Shown piece by piece: positions 34,765 through 43,183 of a stretch of 64,000 nucleotides of DNA. Each line of letters begins with the position of its first letter. Positions within the stretch are counted from its first letter, which is position 1. The position numbers and the translations under genes are program-made. A model generated the notes under the pieces. That model was not told the DNA's origin. It saw only the letters and a program-made list of their open reading frames with translations, and searched no databases. This DNA comes from Kribbella amoyensis (GTDB taxonomy: Bacteria > Actinomycetota > Actinomycetes > Propionibacteriales > Kribbellaceae), in assembly GCF_007828865.1 (NCBI RefSeq), contig NZ_VIVK01000001.1:2728001-2792000 (forward strand), read 5' to 3'.

Positions 34765-35259
34765 ATGGCGTTCGAGATCCCTCAGGACCTGCACCCCGAC
34801 CTGATGCCGCTGGCCTGGCTGCTCGGCCGCTGGGAGGGTCGCGGGCACGGTGACTACCCGACGATCGAGAAGTTCGAGTTCGGCCAGCAGATCGACTTCA
34901 GCCACAACGGCAAGCCGTACCTGCACTACGTGAGCCAGACCTTCGTGGTCGGCGAGGACGGTACGAAGGAGCGGCCGCTCGCGGTCGAGACCGGGTTCTG
35001 GCGGCCGCGGCCGGACAACAAGGTCGAGCTGGTGCTGGCGCACCCGACCGGGTTCGCGGAGATCTGGTACGGCGAGATCGACGGGGCCAAGATCGAGCTG
35101 CGGACCGACGTGATCGCGCGGACCGAGTCCGCCAAGGAGGTCACCGCCGGCCACCGGCTGTACGGTCTGGTCAAGGGCGAGCTGCTCTGGGCGTACGACA
35201 TGGCAGCCGAGGGTCAACCGCTGCAGCCGCACCTCTGGGCGACCCTCGTCCGGGCGTAA
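34765..35259 (+). CDS. FABP-like / nitrobindin heme-binding protein (DUF1794)
   Basis: The 164-residue beta-barrel protein has the family signature LLGRWEGRGHGDYPTI (GxWxGxG) near residues 20-32, then YVSQTF and the late AGHRLYGLVKGELLWAYDMA. It ends in LQPHLWATLVR, with a His at the expected heme-ligand position. Nitrobindins bind ferric heme and react with NO or peroxynitrite. The M. tuberculosis relative as I recall is Rv0813c, near the same sulfur and glnR genes. It follows a 35-residue membrane peptide gene. Confidence 0.88.
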   Translation: MAFEIPQDLHPDLMPLAWLLGRWEGRGHGDYPTIEKFEFGQQIDFSHNGKPYLHYVSQTFVVGEDGTKERPLAVETGFWRPRPDNKVELVLAHPTGFAEIWYGEIDGAKIELRTDVIARTESAKEVTAGHRLYGLVKGELLWAYDMAAEGQPLQPHLWATLVRA

Positions 35260-35271
35260 TCAGCTCCCCGG

Positions 35272-35952
35272 TCAGCTCTCAGCGACCCAGCAGTACTCCA
35301 CCTTCGGCCGCCCACTGCGACCGTCGTACCGCTGCGTGCGCAACGCCTGACCCTGGTCGGCCAGGTGTTCCAGGTACCGGCGGGCGGTGATCCGGGACGT
35401 ACCGAGCTCGGCCGCGACCTCTTCGGCGGTCCAGCCCTCGTGGTTCCCGAGCAGCTGGACGACCCGGTCCAGGACGGATCCGGCCAGCCCTTTCGGTACC
35501 GACGAAACCGTTGCTGGGTGCAACAAACGGTCCACCTCGTCCTGATCCGCGACCACCTGACCCGTGTCCGCGGCGCGCCGCTGCCGGGCGTACGCGGTGA
35601 GCCGGTCCCGCAAGGTCTCGAAGGCGAACGGCTTCAGCACGTACTGCACCACGCCGATCCGCGCGGCCGCCTGGACCGCGGCCACCTCACGCGCCGACGT
35701 CACCGCGACCACGTCGGTTTGGTTGCCGACGGCCCGCATTCGGCGGACCACGTCGAGCCCGTGTCCGTCCGGCAGGTTCATGTCCAGCAACACCAGGTCC
35801 ACCTGGTCCCGGCTGAGCACCTGCAACGCGCGCGCGGCCGTCCCCGCGACCCCGAGACAGGTGAATCCGGTGAGCCGGTCGACGTACGTGCGGTGCGCCT
35901 CGGCGGCGACCGGGTCGTCCTCGACCACGAGGACCCGCAGCGCTTCAGGCAC
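35272..35952 (-). CDS. Response regulator of the CitB/DcuR type
   Basis: The 226-residue protein has a receiver domain with phospho-Asp in DLVLLDMNLPDGHG (about residue 57) and conserved Lys in YVLKPF. A helix-turn-helix of the DcuR/DpiA type follows (WTAEEVAAELGTSRITARRYLEHL). The start is a GTG overlapping the sensor-kinase 3' end by 8 bases. It probably controls the divergent DctA-type transporter in response to C4-dicarboxylates or a similar ligand. The 175-base intergenic gap is the natural target. Confidence 0.92.
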   Translation of the reverse strand: MPEALRVLVVEDDPVAAEAHRTYVDRLTGFTCLGVAGTAARALQVLSRDQVDLVLLDMNLPDGHGLDVVRRMRAVGNQTDVVAVTSAREVAAVQAAARIGVVQYVLKPFAFETLRDRLTAYARQRRAADTGQVVADQDEVDRLLHPATVSSVPKGLAGSVLDRVVQLLGNHEGWTAEEVAAELGTSRITARRYLEHLADQGQALRTQRYDGRSGRPKVEYCWVAES

Positions 35953-37201
35953 TCGCGCTCACCGCCCGCGGCAGCCGGACCCGGACGGTCAGCGCCGGGA
36001 TCTCGTCCAGCTCGGAATCCGGGTCCACCATCAACGTCCCCTGCCAGCGCTCGACCGTGCTGCGGACCAGGACCAGCCCGAGACCGTGACCGGGCTCGGC
36101 CTTCGTCGACCAACCGCGGTCGAACATCCTGGCCAGTTCGGTGGCACCCAGCTCGGCGCCGGTGTTCGTCACCGCGAGGTCGATCGCGTCCGGCGTCGTG
36201 GTCGCCTTCAGCTCGACGCGCCGGGGAGCGGGACCGCCGCGAGCCGCCTCGATCGCGTTGTCCAGCAGGTTCCCGACGACGGTGACCACGTCCTGCGCGG
36301 GCAGCCGGGTGGTCAGCGACTCGGTGCCGAGCTCGAGCGTGAGGAGGACGCCACGCTCCTGCGCCTGGGCCAGCTTGGCGAGCAGCAACGACGCGAGGAC
36401 CGGATCACCCACCGTGCCGACCACCCGATCCGTCATCGCCTGCGCGAACTGCAACTCGGACACCGCGAACTCCCGCGCCCGCTCCGGCCGGCCGATCTCG
36501 ATCAGGCTGACCACCGTGTGCAGACGGTTCGACGCCTCATGATTCTGCGCCTGCAGGGACTCGGCCAAACTCCGGACCGCGTCCAGCTCGCCGAGCAACC
36601 GCTGCAACTGGGTGTGGTCCCGCAGCGTGACGATCCGCCCGGACCGGGTCGGTTGCTGGTTCACCACGACGACCCCGTGCGCACCCAGGTGCAGTTCGTC
36701 GTACGCCGTCCGCCCGGCGCGGAGCAGCTCGGCCAGTCCGGCCGGCAGGTGGAGCTCCTCGATCGTGCTGTCGGGGACGACGTCCTGCAGACCGAGCAGA
36801 TGCCGGGCCTCGTCGTTGACCAGCTGGACCCGGCCGTCGACGTCCATCAGCAGCAGGCCTTCGCGGGCCGCGTGCAGGACACCCTCGTAGAAATCGAGCA
36901 TCCACGCGAGCGTCTGCGTCCCCATTCCGCGGGTGGCGTGCCGGACCCGCCAGGCGACCAGCGCGTTGCCGGCGATCGCGACGCCGAGCATCAGGCTCGC
37001 GATCCCGAGCATCGTCCGCAGCTCGCTCTGCAGCAGGTCTTCCCAGCTCGGCGCGGGCACGCCGGCGGCGGCCGCGTCCCGATCGGCGCGGACCCGGGCC
37101 CGGGTGGCCAGCGTGATCCAGACCATGCTGATCAGGACGACCACGGTGACCGTCTGCAGCCAGAGCACCTGACGGCGCAGCTCCCACGGCCGTCGCTTCA
37201 T
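35945..37201 (-). CDS. Sensor histidine kinase, DcuS/CitA-like with shortened sensor loop
   Basis: From the ATG at 37199-37201 the product is 418 residues. Helix 1 (about 12-31) and helix 2 (about 64-84) enclose only some 30 extracytoplasmic residues, where CitA-type kinases usually have about 130 forming a PAS sensor. A cytoplasmic PAS follows (EGLLLMDVDGRVQLVNDEARHLLGL). The Spo0B-like phospho-acceptor is in QAQNHEASNRLHTVVSLI. The ATPase has GNLLDNAIEAA and GHGLGLVLVRSTVERWQG. It works with the overlapping response regulator. Confidence 0.9.
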   Translation of the reverse strand: MKRRPWELRRQVLWLQTVTVVVLISMVWITLATRARVRADRDAAAAGVPAPSWEDLLQSELRTMLGIASLMLGVAIAGNALVAWRVRHATRGMGTQTLAWMLDFYEGVLHAAREGLLLMDVDGRVQLVNDEARHLLGLQDVVPDSTIEELHLPAGLAELLRAGRTAYDELHLGAHGVVVVNQQPTRSGRIVTLRDHTQLQRLLGELDAVRSLAESLQAQNHEASNRLHTVVSLIEIGRPERAREFAVSELQFAQAMTDRVVGTVGDPVLASLLLAKLAQAQERGVLLTLELGTESLTTRLPAQDVVTVVGNLLDNAIEAARGGPAPRRVELKATTTPDAIDLAVTNTGAELGATELARMFDRGWSTKAEPGHGLGLVLVRSTVERWQGTLMVDPDSELDEIPALTVRVRLPRAVSASA

Positions 37202-37376
37202 CCCGACATTGTGCACACCAGTACGCCAGGTGGTCTCAGCGGCGTCCGGCCGGGCCCCGCCGCGCGCCGGGGTGACGGTGCGGACGGCGAACGATATGAA
37301 CGAAATGCCCCGTTGTCCTGTGCGTCACGTCACAGTTACTCGAGCAAGCACCGCCCGGCTGATCCAGGAGCCCCCT

Positions 37377-38753
37377 ATGTCGAGCCCGAGCACGTCCCGC
37401 CCCACCCCGGTCCGCAACGACCGGACCCACTTCCTCTACATCGCCGTCATCGTCGCCGTCGCGCTCGGTATCGGCGTCGGCTTCCTGTTCCCGGACTTCG
37501 CGACCGAGCTGAAGCCGCTCGGTACCGGGTTCGTCAACCTGATCAAGATGATGATCAGCCCGGTCATCTTCTGCACCCTGGTGCTCGGCATCGGGTCGGT
37601 CCGGCAGGCCGCCAGCGTCGGCAAGGTCGGCGGCCTGGCCCTCGTCTACTTCCTGGTGATGTCGACGGTGGCGCTGGCGATCGGCCTGATCGTCGGCAAC
37701 CTGGTCCAGCCGGGGTCCGGCCTGAACCTCACCGACAAGCTCCGCGAGACCGGCCAGCAGCAGGCGTCCGGCGCGCACGAGAGCACCACCGACTTCCTGC
37801 TCGGCATCATCCCGAAGACCGTGGTGTCGGCGCTGACCGAGGGCGAGGTGCTGCAGACCGTCTTCGTCGCGCTGCTGATCGGCTTCGCGCTGCAGGCGAT
37901 GGGCAGCAAGGGCCAGCCGATCCTGACCGGGATCGGGCACCTGCAGCGGTTGGTGTTCAAGGTGCTGGCGATGATCATGTGGGCGGCCCCGATCGGCGCC
38001 TTCGGGGCGATCGCCGCGGTCGTCGGCGCGACCGGCTGGGACGCGCTGGTCAGCCTCGGCAAGATCATGCTCGCCTTCTACCTGACCTGCCTGATCTTCG
38101 TGGTGGTCGTGCTCGGCACCCTGCTCCGGGTCGTCACCGGGCTGTCGATCTTCCAGTTGCTGCGGTACCTCGGCCGCGAGTTCCTGCTGATCGTGTCCAC
38201 CTCGTCGTCGGAGACCGCGCTGCCGCGGCTGATCGGCAAGATGGAACACCTCGGTGTCGGCAAGCAGGTCGTCGGCATCACCGTCCCGACCGGGTACTCG
38301 TTCAACCTGGACGGCACCGCGATCTACCTGACGATGGCGTCGCTCTTCATCGCGGAGGCGATGAACCAGCCGTTCTCGATCGGCCAGCAGATCTCCCTGC
38401 TGCTGTTCATGATCGTCGCGTCGAAGGGCGCCGCCGGGGTCACCGGTGCCGGCCTGGCCACCCTCGCCGGTGGTCTGCAGTCGCACCGGCCGGAACTCGT
38501 CGACGGCGTCGGCCTGATCGTCGGCATCGACCGGTTCATGTCCGAGGCCCGCGCGCTGACCAACTTCGCCGGCAACGCGGTCGCGACCGTGCTGGTCGGT
38601 CACTGGGTAGGTGCCCTGGACAAGGATCAGGCCCGGCAGGTGTTCGCCGGTGACGATCCGTTCGACGAAGCCGCCTTCGCCGCGGGCGACTCGCACGCCG
38701 GTGACGTCCCGGCTCCGTCCGAGCGGCCGGTGGACACTCCCGCCGCCCACTGA
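37377..38753 (+). CDS. dctA: DctA-type C4-dicarboxylate:cation symporter
   Basis: The ATG at 37377 has CAGGAG 7 bases upstream. The 458-residue protein is a DAACS-family carrier. It begins FLYIAVIVAVALGIGVGFLFP and has IKMMISPVIFCTLVLGIGSV. The serine-rich hairpin loop reads STSSSETALPRLIGKME, and the transport core has GYSFNLDGTAIYLTMAS and ASKGAAGVTGAG. Substrates are probably succinate, fumarate or malate, though related Glu/Asp carriers are close. It is divergent from a two-component system that likely controls it. A terminator follows. Confidence 0.92.
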   Translation: MSSPSTSRPTPVRNDRTHFLYIAVIVAVALGIGVGFLFPDFATELKPLGTGFVNLIKMMISPVIFCTLVLGIGSVRQAASVGKVGGLALVYFLVMSTVALAIGLIVGNLVQPGSGLNLTDKLRETGQQQASGAHESTTDFLLGIIPKTVVSALTEGEVLQTVFVALLIGFALQAMGSKGQPILTGIGHLQRLVFKVLAMIMWAAPIGAFGAIAAVVGATGWDALVSLGKIMLAFYLTCLIFVVVVLGTLLRVVTGLSIFQLLRYLGREFLLIVSTSSSETALPRLIGKMEHLGVGKQVVGITVPTGYSFNLDGTAIYLTMASLFIAEAMNQPFSIGQQISLLLFMIVASKGAAGVTGAGLATLAGGLQSHRPELVDGVGLIVGIDRFMSEARALTNFAGNAVATVLVGHWVGALDKDQARQVFAGDDPFDEAAFAAGDSHAGDVPAPSERPVDTPAAH

Positions 38754-38777
38754 ACCACCCGCCCCTCCCTCTCCGCT

Positions 38778-38806
38778 GCCCGTCAGGCCGACCCGACCTG
38801 ACGGGC
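38778..38806 (+). terminator. Terminator after dctA
   Basis: A 10-bp stem GCCCGTCAGG/CCTGACGGGC has a 9-base loop, followed by AAGGTTCCTGTTC. It lies between convergent genes. Confidence 0.7.
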
Positions 38807-38887
38807 AAGGTTCCTGTTCGGGGCGATGGCGTTCGGCTGTGCCGCGGGCGGCCTGCTCGGCCAGGCCGCGGCACGCCGGATCGGAGG

Positions 38888-39709
38888 TCAGCGGCCGTCG
38901 AGCAGCTCGACCACGGGCGCGAGGTCCTCCAGGTAGTTCGCGTTGACGCTGATGTAGGACGCGCCGAACGAGTCCCGCCGGCGCTGCAACTCGTCGGCCA
39001 TCTGCTGCGGCGTTCCCGGCAGCAACATCAGCGAATCGGTCTTCTGCAGCTCTGCCGGATCGGCCCCGGTCGCCCGCTTCGTCCACGGCGGCAGGTCGCC
39101 CTCGCCCGCGGCGAACAGGTTCAGCGCCAGCTCGATGTCGTCGGCGCGGGCTCCGGCCAGGGCGCGCAGCTCGGCGGCCAGCCCGATCACCTCGTCCCGC
39201 GGGGTCAGCGCGCTCTTCGCGATCGACACGATGTCGGCCCGGGCCGCGGCCAGCGCGAGCGACCTGGGTCCGCCGGCGGCCAGCATCACCGGGGTGTGCC
39301 GGTCACCGTCCAGTTGCTCCAGCTGGTCGAGCGTCTCGCGGATCTGGTCTCGCCGCTCCTTGCCCGACCCGTACGGCAGCCCGAGCTCCTCGGCCATCCG
39401 GTCCGTCCCCGGCCGACCGGTCCCGATCCCGAACTCGAACCGCCCGTCGGTCAGTACGGTGAGCGAGTGCGCCTCCCAGGCCGCCTGCCGCGGCGTCCGC
39501 AACGGGGCTGCCGCGACGAAGGTGCCGACCCGGATGTCCGCGATCGAGGCCGCCATCGCGAGCGAGGGGAACGGCGAGAGCAACTGGAGCCCGTCGGGCA
39601 TGAGGATCGCGGAGTACCCGAGCTCGGCGGCCCGCAGTACGGTCTTGCGCCACTGGTCGGGTCCGCCGTCGGGGGCGGCGACGATACCGAAGCGGAATGG
39701 CCTGGTCAT
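38888..39709 (-). CDS. LLM-class (F420-dependent) oxidoreductase
   Basis: The ATG at 39707-39709 is preceded by GAGAGGAGCAGGA. The 273-residue TIM-barrel protein has FRFGIVAAPDGG, ELGYSAILMPDGLQL, and RVGTFVAAAPLRTPRQAAWEA. FGIGTGRPGTDRMAEELGLP is typical of the TIGR03621-like luciferase group in actinobacteria. The cofactor is expected to be F420 or FMN. Substrate is unknown. It is monocistronic and divergent from ygfZ. Confidence 0.85.
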   Translation of the reverse strand: MTRPFRFGIVAAPDGGPDQWRKTVLRAAELGYSAILMPDGLQLLSPFPSLAMAASIADIRVGTFVAAAPLRTPRQAAWEAHSLTVLTDGRFEFGIGTGRPGTDRMAEELGLPYGSGKERRDQIRETLDQLEQLDGDRHTPVMLAAGGPRSLALAAARADIVSIAKSALTPRDEVIGLAAELRALAGARADDIELALNLFAAGEGDLPPWTKRATGADPAELQKTDSLMLLPGTPQQMADELQRRRDSFGASYISVNANYLEDLAPVVELLDGR

Positions 39710-39806
39710 GGGTCCTGCTCCTCTCGATCGTGATGTCTCCACTCTCCCGGTCCGTGGTGTTGTCCACATCCCACGACGGGAGGCGTTCGGCGTACGCCCT
39801 GCGACG

Positions 39807-39812
39807 TACGCT
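39807..39812 (+). promoter_or_regulatory. -10 TACGCT for leaderless ygfZ
   Basis: The hexamer is 6 bases from the ATG at 39819, placing the start site on the A of ATG. Confidence 0.55.
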
Positions 39813-39818
39813 GGTGAC

Positions 39819-40823
39819 ATGTCAATCAAGCGCAGCCCCTTGCTGGATCTGCCCGGCGCGGTCGAGGCGGACGGCCTTGACGCTGGTGTCGCGGCGCACT
39901 ACGGCTCGGATCTGCGGGAGCAACGCGCCCTGGTCCGCGGTGAGGGCTTCGTCGACCTGTCGCACCGGGACGTGGTCACGATCAGCGGTCCCGACCGGCT
40001 GACCTGGCTGCACGCGCTCACCTCGCAGTACTTCGAGGGCCTGCGGGCAGGGACGTCGACCACGGCGCTCCTGCTGTCGCCGACGGGCCACGTCGAGCAC
40101 GTGCTGTACGGCGTGGACGACGGCGAGACGTTCTGGCTGCACACCGAGCCTGGCGCGGCCGGGGCGCTGATCGACTGGCTGCGGATGATGGTGTTCCTGT
40201 CCCGCGTGGAGATCAACGACGTCACCGACGAGTACGCGATCGTCTGGCGGCCGGGACCGGCACCGGCGGACGGACCGTTGACCCGCAGCGGTGAGGACTC
40301 GCTGGGCGGGCACGAGGTGTTCCTGCCGCGGGCCGAGCTGCCCGGGTTCGCGGAGACGGTGGGGCATCCGGCCGGGGTTTGGGCGTACGAGGCGCTCCGG
40401 ATCGAGGCGGGCGCCCCGCGGCTGGGCCTCGACACCGACGACCGCGCGATCCCGAACGAGGTGGGCTGGCTCGGCGTCGGCGTCCACTTGGACAAGGGCT
40501 GCTACCGGGGTCAGGAGACCGTGGCCCGCGTCCACAACCTGGGTCGTCCGCCGCGGCGGCTGGTCCGGTTGCACCTGGACGGGTCCGTCGACCACCTGCC
40601 GGCCCACGGGTACGCCGTCCGGGTCGGTGAGAAGCAGGTCGGCTTCGTCGGATCGGCGGCGCGCCACCACGAGTACGGGCCGATCGCGCTCGCCGTGGTC
40701 AAGCGCAACGTGGACCCGGCCGCCGTGCTCGAGGTGGTGGCCGAGGACCAGCCGACGGTGACCGCGAGTCAGGAACTCGTCGTCGACCCCGAGGTCGGGT
40801 TGCACGTCCGCGCCCGGTTGTGA
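39819..40823 (+). CDS. ygfZ: Folate-binding protein YgfZ (iron-sulfur repair)
   Basis: The 334-residue GcvT-like protein has the YgfZ signature KGCYRGQETVARVHNLG with its conserved Cys (about residue 228). Earlier it has DLSHRDVVTISGPDRLTWLHALTSQ. YgfZ uses folate and that Cys to help assemble or repair certain Fe-S enzymes. The translation start is fixed by a -10 box 6 bases upstream with no Shine-Dalgarno sequence. The mycobacterial homologue as I recall is Rv0811c. Confidence 0.9.
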   Translation: MSIKRSPLLDLPGAVEADGLDAGVAAHYGSDLREQRALVRGEGFVDLSHRDVVTISGPDRLTWLHALTSQYFEGLRAGTSTTALLLSPTGHVEHVLYGVDDGETFWLHTEPGAAGALIDWLRMMVFLSRVEINDVTDEYAIVWRPGPAPADGPLTRSGEDSLGGHEVFLPRAELPGFAETVGHPAGVWAYEALRIEAGAPRLGLDTDDRAIPNEVGWLGVGVHLDKGCYRGQETVARVHNLGRPPRRLVRLHLDGSVDHLPAHGYAVRVGEKQVGFVGSAARHHEYGPIALAVVKRNVDPAAVLEVVAEDQPTVTASQELVVDPEVGLHVRARL

Positions 40824-40869
40824 GCCGAATCATGCCCAACACGGGTTTTTGCTCCTGACGTCTGCGCCG

Positions 40870-40875
40870 TACAGT
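40870..40875 (+). promoter_or_regulatory. -10 TACAGT for the leaderless asparaginase
   Basis: TACAGT is 6 bases from the GTG at 40882 and no ribosome site intervenes. Confidence 0.55.
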
Positions 40876-40881
40876 GCAGCC

Positions 40882-41919
40882 GTGACCGAACCTGTGCTCC
40901 TGGCCGACGTCGTCCGCAGCGGTTTCGCGGAGAGCCACCATCGCGGCCACGTCGTGGTGACCGCTCCCGACGGGTCCGTCGAGTGGTCGGCGGGCGTCGT
41001 GGACCAGCCGATGTTCCCGCGCTCGTCGAACAAGCCGATGCAGGCCCTCGGCATGCTGCGCTCCGGCCTCGACCTGGACGGAGAACTGCTCGCGCTCGCG
41101 GGTGCCTCGCACTCCGGTGAGCAGTTCCACCTGGACGGGGTCCGGCGGATCCTGGCCGGCGCCGGGCTGGACGAGTCCGCGCTGCGTACGCCGGAGCAGT
41201 ACCCGGTCGACGAGCAGGCACGGGACGAGTGGGTCCGCGCGGGCCACCGGCCGGAGCGGATCACGATGAACTGCTCGGGCAAACACGCCGCGATGATCGC
41301 CACCTGCGTCGCCAACGGCTGGCCGATCCACGATCCCGCGGGCGAGACCAACCCCGACGGCGTCTGGGGCGACGACGACTACCGCGCCCCGAATCACCCG
41401 CTGCAGAAGGCGATCCGGACCGCGGTCGAGGACTCCGCCGGCGAGAAGGTGTCGTACGTCGCCGTGGACGGATGTGGCGCGCCGATTCTCGCGATCAGCC
41501 TCGCCGGGCTGGCCCGATCGTTTGGGCTGTTCGCGGCCGCGCCCGAGGGCACGCTCGAGCGCCGGGTCGCGGACGCGTTCCGCGCGTACCCGGAGTACGC
41601 CAGCGGGAGCCGGCGCGACGAGACCGAGCTGATCCGCGCGGTACCGGGGCTCATCTGCAAGGTGGGCGCGGAGAGCGTGCACGCCGTCGGTCTGCCGGAC
41701 GGTCGTGGGATCGCGGTGAAGATCGAGGACGGCGGCGCCCGAGCACGGGCCGTAGTCGTCGCCGCGGTGCTGCGGAAGCTCGGGTACGAGCACGAGGTGA
41801 TCGAGAAGCACCTGCGTCTGCCGCTGCTCGGCGGCGGCGTCCAGGTCGGCGCGGTCGAGCCGCACGCCGCCACGTTCGCCCGGCAACACCGCTTGTTGAA
41901 CGCTCACCGAGCGTGGTGA
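40882..41919 (+). CDS. Asparaginase (asparaginase_II family)
   Basis: The 345-residue protein fits the PF06089-type asparaginase family: VVRSGFAESHHRGHVVVTAPDGS, FPRSSNKPMQALGMLRSG (SSxKP), ASHSGEQFH, MNCSGKHAAMI (CSGKH) and DGCGAPILAIS. It should hydrolyse L-asparagine to aspartate and ammonia in the cytoplasm. The GTG start is set by the adjacent -10 box. Nitrogen control by the window's GlnR is conceivable, but no GlnR box is seen. Confidence 0.9.
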   Translation: MTEPVLLADVVRSGFAESHHRGHVVVTAPDGSVEWSAGVVDQPMFPRSSNKPMQALGMLRSGLDLDGELLALAGASHSGEQFHLDGVRRILAGAGLDESALRTPEQYPVDEQARDEWVRAGHRPERITMNCSGKHAAMIATCVANGWPIHDPAGETNPDGVWGDDDYRAPNHPLQKAIRTAVEDSAGEKVSYVAVDGCGAPILAISLAGLARSFGLFAAAPEGTLERRVADAFRAYPEYASGSRRDETELIRAVPGLICKVGAESVHAVGLPDGRGIAVKIEDGGARARAVVVAAVLRKLGYEHEVIEKHLRLPLLGGGVQVGAVEPHAATFARQHRLLNAHRAW

Positions 41920-41937
41920 GCAGCCTCACGCCGACTC

Positions 41938-41955
41938 TGCTTGCAATTGCAAGCA
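41938..41955. promoter_or_regulatory. 18-bp perfect palindrome upstream of the XRE regulator
   Basis: TGCTTGCAATTGCAAGCA is a perfect dyad just downstream of the asparaginase stop. It lies about 7 bases before a TAGCAC -10-like hexamer and 22 bases before the XRE start. It covers the -35 region and is a strong candidate operator for autoregulation. Confidence 0.65.
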
Positions 41956-41976
41956 CTCTGCTAGCACACTGGGCGC

Positions 41977-42534
41977 ATGGCCAGGTTGAGTGATCGTGCG
42001 GCGGACGCGATGGGTTCGGTGGGGGAGTACCTCGCCGAGCAGCGGCGGCACGCGCAGTTGTCGCTCCGGCAGCTGTCCGACCTGGCCGGCGTGTCCAACC
42101 CGTACCTCAGCCAGATCGAGCGCGGCCTGCGGAAACCGTCGGCCGACGTGCTGCAGCAGCTCGCGAAGGCGCTGCGGATCTCCGCGGAGACCCTGTACGT
42201 CCGGGCCGGCATCCTCGATCCGGACGAGAGCGAGGACGGGACCCGGCGGACCGGCGTCGCCGACGCGATCCTGCTCGACCCGGCGCTGAACGAACGGCAG
42301 AAGCGCGTCCTGCTGGACGTCTACGCATCCTTCGTCCGCGAGAACGAGGTGGACGAGGCCCCGGACGAGAAGCCGGTGGCGACGCCGGACGAGAGCGCGG
42401 CCGCGAGCAAGCCGGCCGCCCGGAAGACCGCGGCGAGTACGTCCGCGGTCCGCAAGACGGCGGCGGCCAAACGTGCCGCGCGTCCCCAGACCCCTGCAAG
42501 CAGTACCCGCGCGAGCAAGCGCACACCCCAGTAG
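41977..42534 (+). CDS. XRE-family regulator with Lys/Ala-rich tail
   Basis: The 185-residue protein has an N-terminal XRE helix-turn-helix (SLRQLSDLAGVSNPYLSQIERGLRKPSADVL, residues about 28-60). A middle region contains DPALNERQKRVLLDVYASFV. The C-terminal 50 residues are AxxKTAAxxKRAA repeats like histone H1 or the HbhA tail. An 18-bp palindrome upstream suggests self-control. The next gene, HbhA-like, has a similar tail. This pair recalls Rv0474-Rv0475. Confidence 0.88.
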   Translation: MARLSDRAADAMGSVGEYLAEQRRHAQLSLRQLSDLAGVSNPYLSQIERGLRKPSADVLQQLAKALRISAETLYVRAGILDPDESEDGTRRTGVADAILLDPALNERQKRVLLDVYASFVRENEVDEAPDEKPVATPDESAAASKPAARKTAASTSAVRKTAAAKRAARPQTPASSTRASKRTPQ

Positions 42535-42559
42535 ACAAACCCTTTTGAGGAGCAGCCTG

Positions 42560-43081
42560 ATGGCTACCCGTACGCGTGTCACCCCGCTCTACGTCATCGC
42601 CGGCGCCGGCGACCTGGCGGTGGAGAAGTTCCGCGCCGTGAGCGAGGACGTCACCGCCCGGTTCGCGCAGCTGGACCAGAAGACCCTGCAGGCCGAACTC
42701 ACCAAGGCCCAGTCCGGGCTGACCAAGCGCTTCGAGACCCTGGTCGCCGACGCCCGCACCGCGCCCGCCAAGCTGCGCGAGCTGCCGGCCTTCGCCCAGG
42801 CCGGGCTGACCACCGTGCTCGGCCAGGCCGAGGAGACCTACGACGACCTCGCCACCCGCGGTGAGGAGATCGTCGGCCGGATCCGCAGCCAGCAGGCCAC
42901 CGAGGACCTGGCCGAGCAGGCCAAGACCACGGTGAGCAAGGCCAAGGCGACCCGGACCACCGCCCGGAAGACCGCCTCGACCGCCTCCCGCAACGTCAAG
43001 GCAACCGCGACCAGCGCCCGCAAGACCGCCAAGTCCGCCGCCAAGGCCACCTCCGCCGCCGCGAAGAAGGTCGGCGACTGA
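42560..43081 (+). CDS. HbhA-like protein (heparin-binding haemagglutinin homologue)
   Basis: The ATG at 42560 follows TTTGAGGAGC. The 173-residue protein is a long helical rod (AVEKFRAVSEDVTARFAQLDQKTLQ...EETYDDLATRGEEIV) with a coiled-coil character. It ends in a Lys/Ala/Thr tail (KATRTTARKTASTASRNVKATATSARKTAKSAAKA) that in HbhA binds sulfated glycans. In a soil actinobacterium the role is probably envelope or lipid related, not adhesion. It is downstream of the XRE regulator and upstream of a DUF2516 gene. Confidence 0.85.
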   Translation: MATRTRVTPLYVIAGAGDLAVEKFRAVSEDVTARFAQLDQKTLQAELTKAQSGLTKRFETLVADARTAPAKLRELPAFAQAGLTTVLGQAEETYDDLATRGEEIVGRIRSQQATEDLAEQAKTTVSKAKATRTTARKTASTASRNVKATATSARKTAKSAAKATSAAAKKVGD

Positions 43082-43170
43082 GCGTAACCTCCAGCCTGCC
43101 GAAGGTGAATTCCCGGCGCGGGTGGCCGCGATCTGCCGCTGAGCAGACGTCGGCCACCCGCTGCCTGGGT

Positions 43171-43176
43171 TAGGCT
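43171..43176 (+). promoter_or_regulatory. -10 TAGGCT for the leaderless DUF2516 gene
   Basis: TAGGCT is 7 bases before the ATG at 43184 with no ribosome site. Confidence 0.5.
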
Positions 43177-43183
43177 CGTACGC

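Noticed and set aside
35564..38653. A 1,029-codon plus-strand frame across the two-component system and dctA
   Set aside because: It runs antisense to two real genes and out of frame through dctA, with no domain. It is an artefact of high GC.
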